This document shows, one piece after another, positions 33,789 through 42,969 of a stretch of 64,000 bases of DNA. The stretch lies in contig CAWHMS010000001.1 of NCBI GenBank assembly GCA_963830495.1, positions 434,001 through 498,000 of the forward strand, written 5' to 3'. Both the position numbers and the translations under genes were made by a program. The DNA comes from CAWHMS01 sp963830495. Its GTDB lineage: Bacteria > Actinomycetota > Actinomycetes > Propionibacteriales > Nocardioidaceae. The notes under the pieces are model-generated. The model saw only the letters and a list, made by a program, of their open reading frames with translations. It had not been told where the DNA came from and made no database searches. Each line of letters opens with the position of its first letter. Within the stretch, counting starts at the first letter, position 1.

Positions 33789-34457
33789 TCAGGTCACCAG
33801 CGCGCCGGCCCCCAGTGCAACGATGCTGAGGCCGGCGAGCATCGCCAGCAGCGGCCACACCCAGCGCAGGTAAGTGCCGTAGGGCACCCGAGCGATGGCG
33901 AGGCCACCCATTACGACTGCCGAGGTCGGAATGAAGAGGTTCATGATCCCGGAGGCACTCTGGAACGCAGTGACGACCAGATCGGCCGGCACGTCGGTGA
34001 ACAGCGCGAGGGGAGCCATGATCGGCATCGCGACGGTGGCCAGGCCGGACGAGGAGGGGATCAGGAAGGACAGCGGCAGGAATAGCAGGAACATCACGAT
34101 GGCGAAGCCCGCTTGGCCGACGTCCCCGAGCGCCTGCTCGGCCCAGTTGAGAACCGTGTCCGTGATCTGGCCGTTGTTCATCACCACCGTGATGCCGCGG
34201 GCGATGCCGATGATGAGTGCGACGCCGAGCAGGTCCCGTGCACCTTCGACGAAAGCGCCGGTAAGACTCTCCTCCGAGAGACCGCCGATGAGCCCGATGA
34301 TGATGCTGAACAGGATGAACGACGCGGTCATCTCGGGGAACCACCACCACAGCGTCGGCAACGGGATGTTGAGGTCTTCCCAGGGGATGACGCCGTACAC
34401 CATCACGCCGAAGGCCAGCCCGAAGACGACGAGAATCAACTTGTGCCGACCGGTCAT
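33789..34457 (-). CDS. YfcC-family amino-acid carrier, C-terminal half
   Basis: A 222-aa membrane protein (TGRHKLILVVFGLAFGVMVYG, FILFSIIIGLIGGLSEES, IGIARGITVVMNNGQITDTV, IPSSSGLATVAMPIMAPLA, VPYGTYLRWVWPLL) equal to the second half of YfcC/ArcD-like basic amino-acid antiporters of the C4-dicarboxylate/NhaC-related superfamily. Its ATG overlaps the stop of the N-terminal half (ATGA). The family is normally one protein of about 500 aa, so this is a split gene. Restoring one base in the C7/G7 run near 34469-34475 would fuse them (GSGGADAVMTGRHKL). Probably exchanges arginine and ornithine for the neighbouring pathway. Confidence 0.75.
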   Translation of the reverse strand: MTGRHKLILVVFGLAFGVMVYGVIPWEDLNIPLPTLWWWFPEMTASFILFSIIIGLIGGLSEESLTGAFVEGARDLLGVALIIGIARGITVVMNNGQITDTVLNWAEQALGDVGQAGFAIVMFLLFLPLSFLIPSSSGLATVAMPIMAPLALFTDVPADLVVTAFQSASGIMNLFIPTSAVVMGGLAIARVPYGTYLRWVWPLLAMLAGLSIVALGAGALVT

Positions 34458-35281
34458 GACGGCGTCTGCCCCCCCGAACCTGCAGCGAAGTGGCGCTCGT
34501 TGTCCTGACGCAAATGGGCGACGACCGATCGGGACGGGTCGGCTTTGACCCGGTCGGCGTAGCGGAGCACGAAGAAGATGCCGATCGCCAGACCCACGAG
34601 GAGGATGATCAGCCGCAACAGGAGACCGTCGCTGATCGAGACATCGGCGAAGCCGGATGCAATGCCGGTGGCGAACGGGTTGATCGTCGACCCGAAGGTG
34701 CCGATCCCGCAGCCGAGCAAGACGACCGCCGCACCCACCAGAGCGTCGTACCCGGCCGCGATCATCACGGCAATCACAAGGGCGTAGAACGCCAGACTTT
34801 CCTCGGCCATGCCGTAGGTCGTGCCACCAAGCGCAAAAACACTCATCAGGATCGGGATCATCCAGCGCTCCCGACCGCGGAGCCGCTGCACCAGACGGCC
34901 GATGCCGTTCTGAATCGCACCGGTGCGCATCGTCACACCCAGGAAGCCCCCGATGACAATGATGAACAGCGCCACGTCGATCGCGCCGAACAGCGTGCCG
35001 CTGTTGTAGTAGTTGATGTTTCCCTTGGCATTCTCGATGCCGTAGAGGCCATTGATGGGCGCGGTGAGCGAGTCGACCACGATGCGCGCCGGGCGCGAGT
35101 CGACCGAGTGGTAAGTGTCCGGGATCGGGCTGCCGTCCTTGTCGAGGTCGTACGTTCCGGCGGGAATGATCCAGGTGGCGATCGCCATCAGCACGATCAA
35201 CGCGAACAGGATGGTGTAGGCCGAGGGGAGCTTGAAGCCGCGCTTCGGCTCGGCCGGGGCGCCGGTGGTCGATTCAGCCAT
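34454..35281 (-). CDS. YfcC-family amino-acid carrier, N-terminal half
   Basis: A 275-aa protein starting MAESTTGAPAEPKRGFKLPS with AGGAG upstream. It has the YfcC N-terminal helix YTILFALIVLMAIATWIIPAG, the TLFGAIDVALFIIVIGGFLG segment and ALGGTTYGMAEESLAFYALV. It ends prematurely after GGQTPS at a G-homopolymer and is followed by its C-terminal half in another frame. The start overlaps nhaC by 8 bp. Together with its other half it is inferred to import arginine or export ornithine. Confidence 0.75.
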   Translation of the reverse strand: MAESTTGAPAEPKRGFKLPSAYTILFALIVLMAIATWIIPAGTYDLDKDGSPIPDTYHSVDSRPARIVVDSLTAPINGLYGIENAKGNINYYNSGTLFGAIDVALFIIVIGGFLGVTMRTGAIQNGIGRLVQRLRGRERWMIPILMSVFALGGTTYGMAEESLAFYALVIAVMIAAGYDALVGAAVVLLGCGIGTFGSTINPFATGIASGFADVSISDGLLLRLIILLVGLAIGIFFVLRYADRVKADPSRSVVAHLRQDNERHFAAGSGGQTPS

Positions 35282-36788
35282 GGGTATCTCCTGGGGGAAT
35301 GACCGGCAGCGTGGCGGTTGTGGCGTCGTCCTCCCACGGGTGATCGGCCTCGGGCACTTTGAAGCCGATGTAGCCGTAGAGAACGTCGAGCAGAGGGCTG
35401 AGCAGGTTGAAGAAGCAGAATGGGAAATACGCGGCCGTCGTGACGCCGAGCACCCCGGAGATGTAGGCGCCGCAGGTGTTCCACGGCACCAGCACGGAGG
35501 TGACGGTGCCCGAGTCCTCCACCGCACGGCTCAGGACCTGGGGTGCGAGGCCGCGCCGGGCGAACTCCTTGCGGAACGTGCGGGCGGGTAACACGTCGGC
35601 GACGTACTGGTCGCCGGCGATCACGTTGAGGCCGATGCCGCTGCCGGTGACCGAGGCGATCAGTGACCCACGGCGCTTGGCTCGGGACACGATCGGGTCG
35701 AGCAGGCGCTGAAGAAAGCCCGCATGCTCCATGACCGCGGCGAAGGACAACGCGCCGAGTACGAGCCAGATCGTGGTGAGCATGCTGGCCATCCCGCCGC
35801 GGGAGAACAGGTCGTCGACCTGCTGGACACCCGAGTTGCTCTCGAACCCGGTCGCCATCGCCGCGTAACCGGCCTTCACGCCGGTGGCGACCCTGCCGAG
35901 GCTTGGCTCGTCGACGAACGCGACGACGGCGTCCCATTGGAGGAAGGGGGCGAGCACTGCGGCGAACACCGCCGAGCCGAGGATCGAGAGGAAGGGCGGC
36001 ATCTTCATGATCGCGAGCACCACAAGGAACACCAGCGGCAACAGGGCGAGGACCGAGATGTCGAACGCCGACGCCAGGGCCGCCCGCACCTCGTCGGTGC
36101 TGATCGTGGCGTCGGTCTCGGCGGCGCGGCCCAGGAAGAAGAAGATCACCAGGCTGATGCCCAGCGCCGGGCCGGCTGTCCAGATCATGTTCCGCACGTG
36201 CTCGCCGACGGTGAGGCCACCACCGACTAGCTTCGGGACCAAGATCGTGGTTTCCGACAACGGCGTCATCTTGTCGCCGAAGTAGGCGCCGCAGATGACC
36301 GCGCCCGCCGCGATCGCCTCGTCGAGGCCAAGCGCATTGCTCATGCCGACGAACGCCACGCCGAGTGTGCCCGCCGTGGTCCACGAGCTGCCGGTCACCA
36401 TGCCGACGGCGGCGCAGACTACGGCCGCAGTGAAGTAGAACCAACTTGGGCTGACGATGCGGATGCCGAAGTCCACGACGGTCGGGATGGTGCCGGCCAT
36501 GTTCCACGTGCCGATTAGTGCACCGACGGCGAGCAGGATGAATACCGCGCTCATCGCGGCGGTCACGCCCGTGATGGCAGCCTGGCCGACCGACTCGACG
36601 GTGTAGCCGTTCTTGAAGGCGATCAGGCTCGCGAACGCTGCGCTGAGCAGGAGCGCGACCTGCAGCGGTCCGTCGGTGGCGCTGATCCCGAACAACGCGA
36701 TCGTCATGGCGAGCAGCCCGATCAAGACGACGATCGGCAGCAGCGAGTCGAGGAGGCTGGGAGGCCGGGGTTGCCGGGGCTGCCTCAT
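35274..36788 (-). CDS. nhaC: NhaC-family Na+/H+ (or amino-acid) antiporter
   Basis: A 504-aa protein with about 11 transmembrane helices. Signature stretches of the NhaC family are GTWNMAGTIPTVVDFGI, VTGSSWTTAGTLGVAF, GAVICGAYFGDKMTPLSETT and the C-terminal VPWNTCGAYISGVLGV. NhaC proteins exchange Na+ or malate/lactate against protons. In the setting of arginine deiminase it could balance the alkalinisation caused by ammonia release or act as an amino-acid exchanger; this is inference. It is intact and lies between a 44-aa membrane peptide and the YfcC gene. Confidence 0.85.
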   Translation of the reverse strand: MRQPRQPRPPSLLDSLLPIVVLIGLLAMTIALFGISATDGPLQVALLLSAAFASLIAFKNGYTVESVGQAAITGVTAAMSAVFILLAVGALIGTWNMAGTIPTVVDFGIRIVSPSWFYFTAAVVCAAVGMVTGSSWTTAGTLGVAFVGMSNALGLDEAIAAGAVICGAYFGDKMTPLSETTILVPKLVGGGLTVGEHVRNMIWTAGPALGISLVIFFFLGRAAETDATISTDEVRAALASAFDISVLALLPLVFLVVLAIMKMPPFLSILGSAVFAAVLAPFLQWDAVVAFVDEPSLGRVATGVKAGYAAMATGFESNSGVQQVDDLFSRGGMASMLTTIWLVLGALSFAAVMEHAGFLQRLLDPIVSRAKRRGSLIASVTGSGIGLNVIAGDQYVADVLPARTFRKEFARRGLAPQVLSRAVEDSGTVTSVLVPWNTCGAYISGVLGVTTAAYFPFCFFNLLSPLLDVLYGYIGFKVPEADHPWEDDATTATLPVIPPGDTHG

Positions 36789-36798
36789 CTCGATCCGC

Positions 36799-36933
36799 CT
36801 AGACGACCGCGACGAGAGCCATGGAGCCGATGTCGTCGCCGTGGTGGTGCTCGTCGCCCCGCGCCCACACGAGCAGGCCGACCACCAGTAGCGCGGCTAC
36901 GGCGGCGATACCCCACCGAGCCGGCGTGCTCAT
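36799..36933 (-). CDS. 44-aa His-rich single-pass membrane peptide
   Basis: A short frame whose ATG overlaps the arcA stop (ATGA). It encodes MSTPARWG, then a hydrophobic helix (IAAVAALLVVGLLVWARG), a metal-binding-like cluster (DEHHHGDDIG) and a hydrophobic tail ending at TAG 36799. The coupling to arcA and the 10-bp gap to nhaC indicate that it is expressed in the operon. No known family is recognised. It may modulate one of the adjacent transporters. Confidence 0.6.
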   Translation of the reverse strand: MSTPARWGIAAVAALLVVGLLVWARGDEHHHGDDIGSMALVAVV

Positions 36934-38192
36934 AGCGGGTCCCGTTCCAGGGGGCAGGTCATGCAGTGCCCGCCACCGCGGCCTTTGCCGAGCTCGAACC
37001 CCTCGATGGTGATCACCTCGACGCCTGCCGCGCGCATCTTGTCGATGGTGTAGGTGTTCCGCTCGTACGCGACGACCACGCCGGGCTCCAGTGCCACGAC
37101 GTTATTGCCGTCGTCCCACTGTTCCCGCTCTTGCTGGTAGGCGTCCCCACCCGTCTCGACCACCTTGAGTTCGGGCACTCCGAGGGCGTCCGCGACAGCC
37201 GGTAGGAATCCCTTCTCCTCGGTCACATTGAACGGTGAGCCTCCCGAGCCGGGGCGCAGGCTGATCGCGCGTACGTTCTTCATGACCCGGGGGTAGGCCG
37301 TCGCCAGGTCGCGGTCGAGCAGCGTGAAGACTGTGTCCAGGTGCATGTGGGCGCGGTCCTTGGTCATGACCACGGCGATCACCCGGTCGGCGGCCCCGTT
37401 GTCGAAAAGCGCCCGGGCGACCTGCTCGATCATGCGAGCCTGCGAGCGCTCGCTCATCCCGATCAGGACCGTGCCGTTGCCGATCGGCTGGACGTCGCCA
37501 CCCTCGAGCGAGGCTCGGCCGAAGTCCTCGGCGTTGAACTTCTCATCGTCGCCCAGCTCGGGATACCAGAATTCGAAGTCGGCCGCGGCGAACATCGGGT
37601 GGTACCGATAGATCGCCGCCACGTTGTACGCCTCGATTCGGCGGGCCGGCCAGAACATCGGGTTGACCGACACGCCGCCGTAGATCCAGCACGACGAGTC
37701 CCGGGTGAACAGGGTGTTCGGCAGTGGCGGGAGCACAAACAGGCTCTCGTCGTCCACGGCGGCCGCGATCACGGACCGGTTCCGCAGGCGACCCAGGTCG
37801 AGCCCCGACTCGGCGACCGTCAAGCCACCGATCAGATGCCTGGCGAGCTGCTCAGCCGGCATCCCCGATAAGATGGATCGGACCTCGTCGACCAGGGAGA
37901 CCCCGACGGTGGATTCCGAGGCCGAGAGCTCGACGAGCTTGCGACGCGCCTCCTCGCTGGCTTCGAGTGTCTGGGCGAGGAGGTCCTGCAGCAGAAACAC
38001 CTCGACCCCGCGCTCGCGCATCTTCGCGACGAACTGGTCGTGTTCGTACTGTGCGCGCTCCACCCAGAGCACGTCGTCGAACAGTAGGTCGTCGTGGTTA
38101 GTCGGCGTCAGCCGTTGGAGGCTTAGTTCCGGCCGGTGCACCATCACCTTGCGAAGTCGGCCCACTTCTGAGTGGACCCCGAATGTCGTCAT
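36930..38192 (-). CDS. arcA: arginine deiminase
   Basis: A 420-aa amidinotransferase-fold hydrolase converting arginine to citrulline and ammonia, first step of the arginine deiminase pathway. Recognisable features are FGVHSEVGRLRKVMVHRPEL at the N-terminus, FTRDSSCWIYGG, the substrate-binding EGGDVQPIGNGTVLIG, HMHLDTVFTLLD with catalytic His and Asp, and the catalytic Cys in GGGHCMTCPLERDP. Full length and intact. ATG 38192 shares one base with the arcC stop (TGATG), so translation is coupled to arcC. Confidence 0.95.
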   Translation of the reverse strand: MTTFGVHSEVGRLRKVMVHRPELSLQRLTPTNHDDLLFDDVLWVERAQYEHDQFVAKMRERGVEVFLLQDLLAQTLEASEEARRKLVELSASESTVGVSLVDEVRSILSGMPAEQLARHLIGGLTVAESGLDLGRLRNRSVIAAAVDDESLFVLPPLPNTLFTRDSSCWIYGGVSVNPMFWPARRIEAYNVAAIYRYHPMFAAADFEFWYPELGDDEKFNAEDFGRASLEGGDVQPIGNGTVLIGMSERSQARMIEQVARALFDNGAADRVIAVVMTKDRAHMHLDTVFTLLDRDLATAYPRVMKNVRAISLRPGSGGSPFNVTEEKGFLPAVADALGVPELKVVETGGDAYQQEREQWDDGNNVVALEPGVVVAYERNTYTIDKMRAAGVEVITIEGFELGKGRGGGHCMTCPLERDPL

Positions 38193-39115
38193 CACTCCTC
38201 CGTCCCGGGCGCAACCTGGGTGCCCGCTTCTCCCTCGACGATCTGCTGGATCTGCGTGAGCGCTCCGATCGCAGCACGCCCCCCGGTCGCTTCGACGAAG
38301 CGGCACGCAGCGTCGACCTTTGGCCCCATCGAGCCGGCCGCGAACTCGACCCGGCGTAGGTCGCGTGCCGTCACCCGCTCCAACGGCCGCTGCTGGGGCG
38401 TCCCCCAGTCGGCGTACACAGCCTCGACGTCGGTGGCCATCACGAACAGCTCAGCGTTGACCTCGCGGGCGAGCAGCTCGCTGGCGAGGTCCTTGTCGAT
38501 GACCGCCTCGACACCGACGAGCGTTGTCTCCGCCGCGGGCAAGAACATCGTCGGCACACCCCCGCCACCCGCGCAGATGAGTACGACGCCGTGGTCGAGC
38601 AGCCAGCGGATCGGCCGGATCTCGAAGATGTGTCTGGGCTGGGGCGAGGGCACTACCCGACGCCAACTGTCGCCGTCGGCCTTGAACACCCAGCCCTTCT
38701 GGGCAGCAAGCGCGTCGGCCTGGTCTTGGGTGTAGATCGGGCCGACGAACTTCGTCGGGTCGTCGAATGCCGGGTCGGCAGGGTCGACCTGCACCATCGT
38801 GAGCATCGTGGCAATCGGCGCTTCGGGTGGCATCGCGTTCCCCAGCTCCTGCTCGAGGACGTAGCCGATCATTCCCTCGGTCTGGGCTCCGAGGACGTCG
38901 AGGGGGTACGGGTCGACGTCGGTGTAGGCGGCCGCCTGCAGCGCGAGCAGCCCCACCTGTGGGCCGTTGCCATGCGTGAGGACGAGCTGGTGTTCGCGGG
39001 CGACGGCTGCCAGCGCCGGCGCGGCTGCCCGGACGTTGGCGCGCTGGTTCTCAGCCGTCATCGGTTCGCCACGTTTCAGCAGGGCGTTCCCGCCCAGGGC
39101 GACCACGACCCGCAT
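38192..39115 (-). CDS. arcC: carbamate kinase
   Basis: A 307-aa amino-acid-kinase-family enzyme that uses carbamoyl phosphate to phosphorylate ADP, the ATP-yielding final step of the arginine deiminase pathway. Diagnostic motifs are VVVALGGNALLKRGEP, LTHGNGPQVGLLALQ, CAGGGGVPTMF-type VLICAGGGGVP, VIDKDLASELLA, and AAGSMGPKVDAACRFVE. The gene is intact and lies 6 bp downstream of the ornithine carbamoyltransferase gene. Confidence 0.95.
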   Translation of the reverse strand: MRVVVALGGNALLKRGEPMTAENQRANVRAAAPALAAVAREHQLVLTHGNGPQVGLLALQAAAYTDVDPYPLDVLGAQTEGMIGYVLEQELGNAMPPEAPIATMLTMVQVDPADPAFDDPTKFVGPIYTQDQADALAAQKGWVFKADGDSWRRVVPSPQPRHIFEIRPIRWLLDHGVVLICAGGGGVPTMFLPAAETTLVGVEAVIDKDLASELLAREVNAELFVMATDVEAVYADWGTPQQRPLERVTARDLRRVEFAAGSMGPKVDAACRFVEATGGRAAIGALTQIQQIVEGEAGTQVAPGTEE

Positions 39116-39121
39116 CGGAGG

Positions 39122-40123
39122 TCAGCCCCCCAGGGTGGCGACCATGATGGCCTTGATCGTGTGGAGGCGGTTCTCCGCCTGGTCGAAGACGATCGAGTGC
39201 TCGGACTCGAAGACATCGTCGGTGACCTCGAGCCCGTCCATGCCGTACTGCTGGAAGATATCTTCCCCGACCTTCGTCTCGCGGTTGTGGAAGGCCGGCA
39301 GGCAGTGCATGAACCTAACCTTGGGATTGCCGGTGCGGGCGATGACGTCCTTGTTCACCTGGTACGGCGTGAGCAGCTTGATCCGCCCCTCCCAAACGCT
39401 CTTGTCCTCGCCCATCGAGACCCAGACGTCGGTGTAGAGGTAGTCCGTGCCGGCAACGCCCTCGTCGACGTCATCGGTAAGGGTGAGCCGGGCGCCGGTC
39501 TCCTCCGCGATGCCGCGGCAGGTCTCGATCAGGTCGTCGGCCGGCCAGAGGTCGCGCGGGGCGCAGAGGCGGACGTCCATGCCGAACTTGCACCCTCCGA
39601 CCATCAGCGAGTTGCCCATGTTGTTGCGGGCGTCCCCGAGATAGCAGTAGGCGATGTCGTGCAGGTGCTTGTCGGTGTGCTCGGTCATCGTGAGGACATC
39701 GGCCAGGATCTGGGTCGGGTGGAACTCGTCGGTGAGGCCGTTCCATACCGGCACGCCGGCGTACTGCGCGAGTATCTCGACGCTCTCCTGGGCGAAGCCG
39801 CGGTACTCGATGCCGTCGAAGGTGCGGCCGAGGACGCGTGCGGTGTCCTTCATCGACTCCTTGTGGCCGATCTGGGAGCCGCTGGGTTCGAGGTAGGTGA
39901 CGTGCGCACCCTGGTCCTTCGCGGCGACCTCGAACGCGGTGCGGGTCCGGGTGGAGGTCTTCTCGAAGATCATCGCGATGTTCTTGCCGGCGAGGCGGGG
40001 CTGCTCGTAGCCGGCGTACTTGGCGGCTTTGAGATCGGCGGACAGCTGGAGCAGGAAGCGCAGCTCGCCGGGGGTGAAGTCGAGCTCCTTGAGGAAGCTG
40101 CGGTGGCGGAGGTTGAAGGGCAT
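39122..40123 (-). CDS. arcB: ornithine carbamoyltransferase, catabolic
   Basis: A 333-aa transcarbamylase. It has the carbamoyl-phosphate loop EKTSTRTRTAFE, HPTQILADVLTMTEH, the ornithine-binding region DVWVSMGEDKSVW and the catalytic HCLPAFHNRETKVG. In this cluster it should run catabolically, splitting citrulline to ornithine and carbamoyl phosphate. The sequence could equally be called argF. The ATG at 40123 has AAAGGA upstream and lies 14 bp after the P-type ATPase stop. Intact. Confidence 0.93.
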   Translation of the reverse strand: MPFNLRHRSFLKELDFTPGELRFLLQLSADLKAAKYAGYEQPRLAGKNIAMIFEKTSTRTRTAFEVAAKDQGAHVTYLEPSGSQIGHKESMKDTARVLGRTFDGIEYRGFAQESVEILAQYAGVPVWNGLTDEFHPTQILADVLTMTEHTDKHLHDIAYCYLGDARNNMGNSLMVGGCKFGMDVRLCAPRDLWPADDLIETCRGIAEETGARLTLTDDVDEGVAGTDYLYTDVWVSMGEDKSVWEGRIKLLTPYQVNKDVIARTGNPKVRFMHCLPAFHNRETKVGEDIFQQYGMDGLEVTDDVFESEHSIVFDQAENRLHTIKAIMVATLGG

Positions 40124-40137
40124 CGGTGGTCCTTTGC

Positions 40138-42883
40138 TCAGGCGGTGGCGACCACGACGTCGGCGGTCGGGGACGGTGCGCTGCGACGGATGAAGATCTT
40201 GATGACCTCCTCGACCACGACAAGGGTGGCTGCGATGCCGATGCAGATGCACCACTGGTTGAAGCTCAGCCCTGTCGTGTTGAAGATCCGCTCGAGGAAG
40301 TCGAGCGCGGTGATCGCGATGATGGCGAGCAGCGAGACCGCGTACCGCCGCAGCTGCATCGCGCCGGGGAACGTGTCGCGGTCGAAGACGGTGTTGGTCT
40401 GGTCGCGGCACAAGAGCGCTGCGAACAGGTGGAACACCGACAGCGTTGTGAGCAGCATGGTCGCGGCCACGATCGCACCGTCCTGGTCGTCGCCGATCTG
40501 GTAGGCGACCAGCGACCCGACGGTCATCACGGCGCCTTGGACGCACAGCCGGATCCAGTTGTTCCGCGACAGGACGGGAGCACCGACCGGCCGCGGCGGG
40601 CGGGCCATCAGGCCGCGGGCAGGCTGGTCGAACCCGAGCGCGATGGCGAGCGGGATGTCCACGACCATGTTCAGCCACAGGATCTGTAGCGGGTTCAGTG
40701 GTGCGCCATCGGCGATGCCGACGATGCCGGCGCCGATGAATATGGCGATGTAGGCGACCAGGGTGGACATCTGGAACCGCAGGTACTTCAGCAGGTTGTC
40801 GTACAGCGTCCGCCCGTAGGAGACCGCCCCCACGATCGTGGCGAAGTTGTCGTCGGTGAGGATCATCACCGCGGCCTCCTTGGAGACCTCGGTGCCGGTG
40901 ATGCCCATGGCGACGCCGATGTCGGCGGTCTTCAGTGCCGGCGCGTCGTTGACGCCGTCACCGGTCATCGCGACGACGTTGCCCTTCTCCTTGAGCAGCC
41001 GGACCAGCCGGACCTTGTCCTCGGGTGCGACCCGGGCGACGACCCCGATCTCGTCGATCTGCGTGCAGCAGCTGCTCGTCGCTCATCGCGGCGAACTCGG
41101 TTCCGGTGACCGCGCGGCCCTCGATGCCGAGCTCGCTGGCGATCGCCGCCGCGGTCGTGGCGTGGTCGCCGGTGATCATCCGGACCCGGATGCCGGCGTC
41201 GTGGCATTCGGCGATGGCGGTCTTAGCCTCGGGCCGGGGCGGGTCGACGATGCCGACCATGGCCAGCAGGGTCAGCTCCTGGACCAGGCCGATCAGGTCG
41301 CCGCCCGGCTCGACACGTCCCTGGCTCGAAGTCGCGTTGTGCGACCACCATGACGCGTTCGCCAGCGTTCGCGATCTGGTCGTTGGCCTCGATCGCGAGG
41401 TGCCGGTTGTCGTCGGTGATCGGGACCAGCGTGCCGTCGGGGTTGCGGATCGAGGTGGCGCGGGCGATCAGCACGTCCGGGGCGCCCTTGACGTAGCAGC
41501 GGACGACCGGGCGGCCGTCGTCCGCGGTCATGTCATGGAACGTCGCCATGAACTTGTAGTCGGAGTCGAACGGCACCTCCGCGACCCGAGGTAGCGCGGC
41601 TCGGGTCTCGTTGATGTCGAGGCCGCCCTTCGCGCCCAGCACGATCAGCGCGCCCTCGGTCGGGTCGCCGATCAGGGCCTCGCCGTCGAGCACCGCGTCC
41701 GCGCAGAGCACCATCGGCAGCAGGTACGGGTCGAGGTCGTGACGCTGGCCGCCGACATGGCTGATCTCCCCGGCCGTGCTGTAGCCCTCGCCGGAGATCG
41801 TGTAGCGGTTCTGGCCAGGGATCACCAGCTCGCGCGCGGTCATCTTGTTCAGCGTCAAGCGTGCCGGTCTTGTCCGAGCAGATCGCCGAGGTCGAGCCGA
41901 GCGTCTCGACCGCCGGCAAGCCGCTTCACGATCGCGTTGCGTCGTGCGATCTCCCGTGTCCCCATCGACAGCAACGCGGTGACGACCGCCGGCAGGCCGG
42001 TTGGGATCGCCGCCACCGCAAGCGCCACGCCGGTGACGAACAGACGTGTCGAACGACTCGCCCCGGGCGAGGCCCAGCAGCACCACGATCACCAGCGCGA
42101 CCGCCGCGATCGACGCGATGATCTTGGACAATGCGTCCAGCTGCTTCTGCAGCGGAGTCTTGCTCGTCTCGGTGTTGGCCAGCATGTCGGCGATGTGGCC
42201 GATCTCGGTCTCCATGCCGGTGGCTGTCACGATCAACTCACCACGACCCCGAGTGACCGACGGTGTTCATGTACGCCATGCAGGTCCGGTCGCCGAGCGG
42301 CACATCCTCGCCCGGGCACCGGGTCGGTCGACTTGCCGACCGGCAGGCTCTCGCCGGTCAGCGCTGCCTCTTCGATCTCCAGTGTCGCGGCCAGGATCAC
42401 CCGACCATCGGCGGGAACCCGGTTGCCGGCCTCGACCAGCACAACGTCGCCCGGGCACCAGCTCCTCGGCATCGATCTCGACGGCCTGACCACCGCGACG
42501 CACCCGCGCGATCGTCTTCATCATCTGCGCCAGCGCCTTGACGCTCTCCTCGGCCTTCGACTCCTGGCGAAGCCCGACGACCGCGTTAAACACGGTCAGT
42601 CCGGCCAGCACGACCGTCGTACCCGTCTCGCCGGTGACGATCTGGTTCACACCGCCGCCGCCGAGCAGGACCGACTGCATGAAGTCCTCGTACTGGCGCA
42701 GGAACGCGCGCCAGCCCGGCTCCTTCTTCGTCCCGGCCAACGGTTCGGCCCGATCGAGACGAGCCGCGACCGCGCCTCGTCCTCCGACAACCCCTGCGCA
42801 GGATCGACGTCGAGGTCGCGGGCGACGTCCAGAACCCCGAGCCCGAAAGCCGACGCCGGTGCGCACATCCATTTCGATACCAT
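40138..42883 (-). pseudogene. P-type cation-transporting ATPase (type II, calcium-type, CtpF-like), multiple frameshifts
   Basis: Joined fragments give a complete type II P-ATPase of about 915 residues. They include the N-terminal ARDLDVDPAQGLSEDEARSR, A-domain (EEAALTGESLPVG), the transmembrane PTGLP in AIPTGLPAVVTALLSMG, phosphorylation site SDKTGTL, MVGIVDPPRPEAKTAIAEC, TGDGVNDAPALK and the C-terminal helices to the stop at 40138. The reading frame is interrupted at least nine times (near 42740, 42454, 42315, 42261, 42053, 41928, 41857, 41314 and 41065). Nearly all are single inserted bases, and no stop appears in the corrected frame. Likely pumps Ca2+ or a similar cation. Confidence 0.75.
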
Positions 42884-42969
42884 GCCTCCGACCTGCTATC
42901 GAGCGCGTACTGGTCAGCCGTCGACGAACCGCCTCGACATCAGCGTATGGAGGTGCGACACAGGTCACA

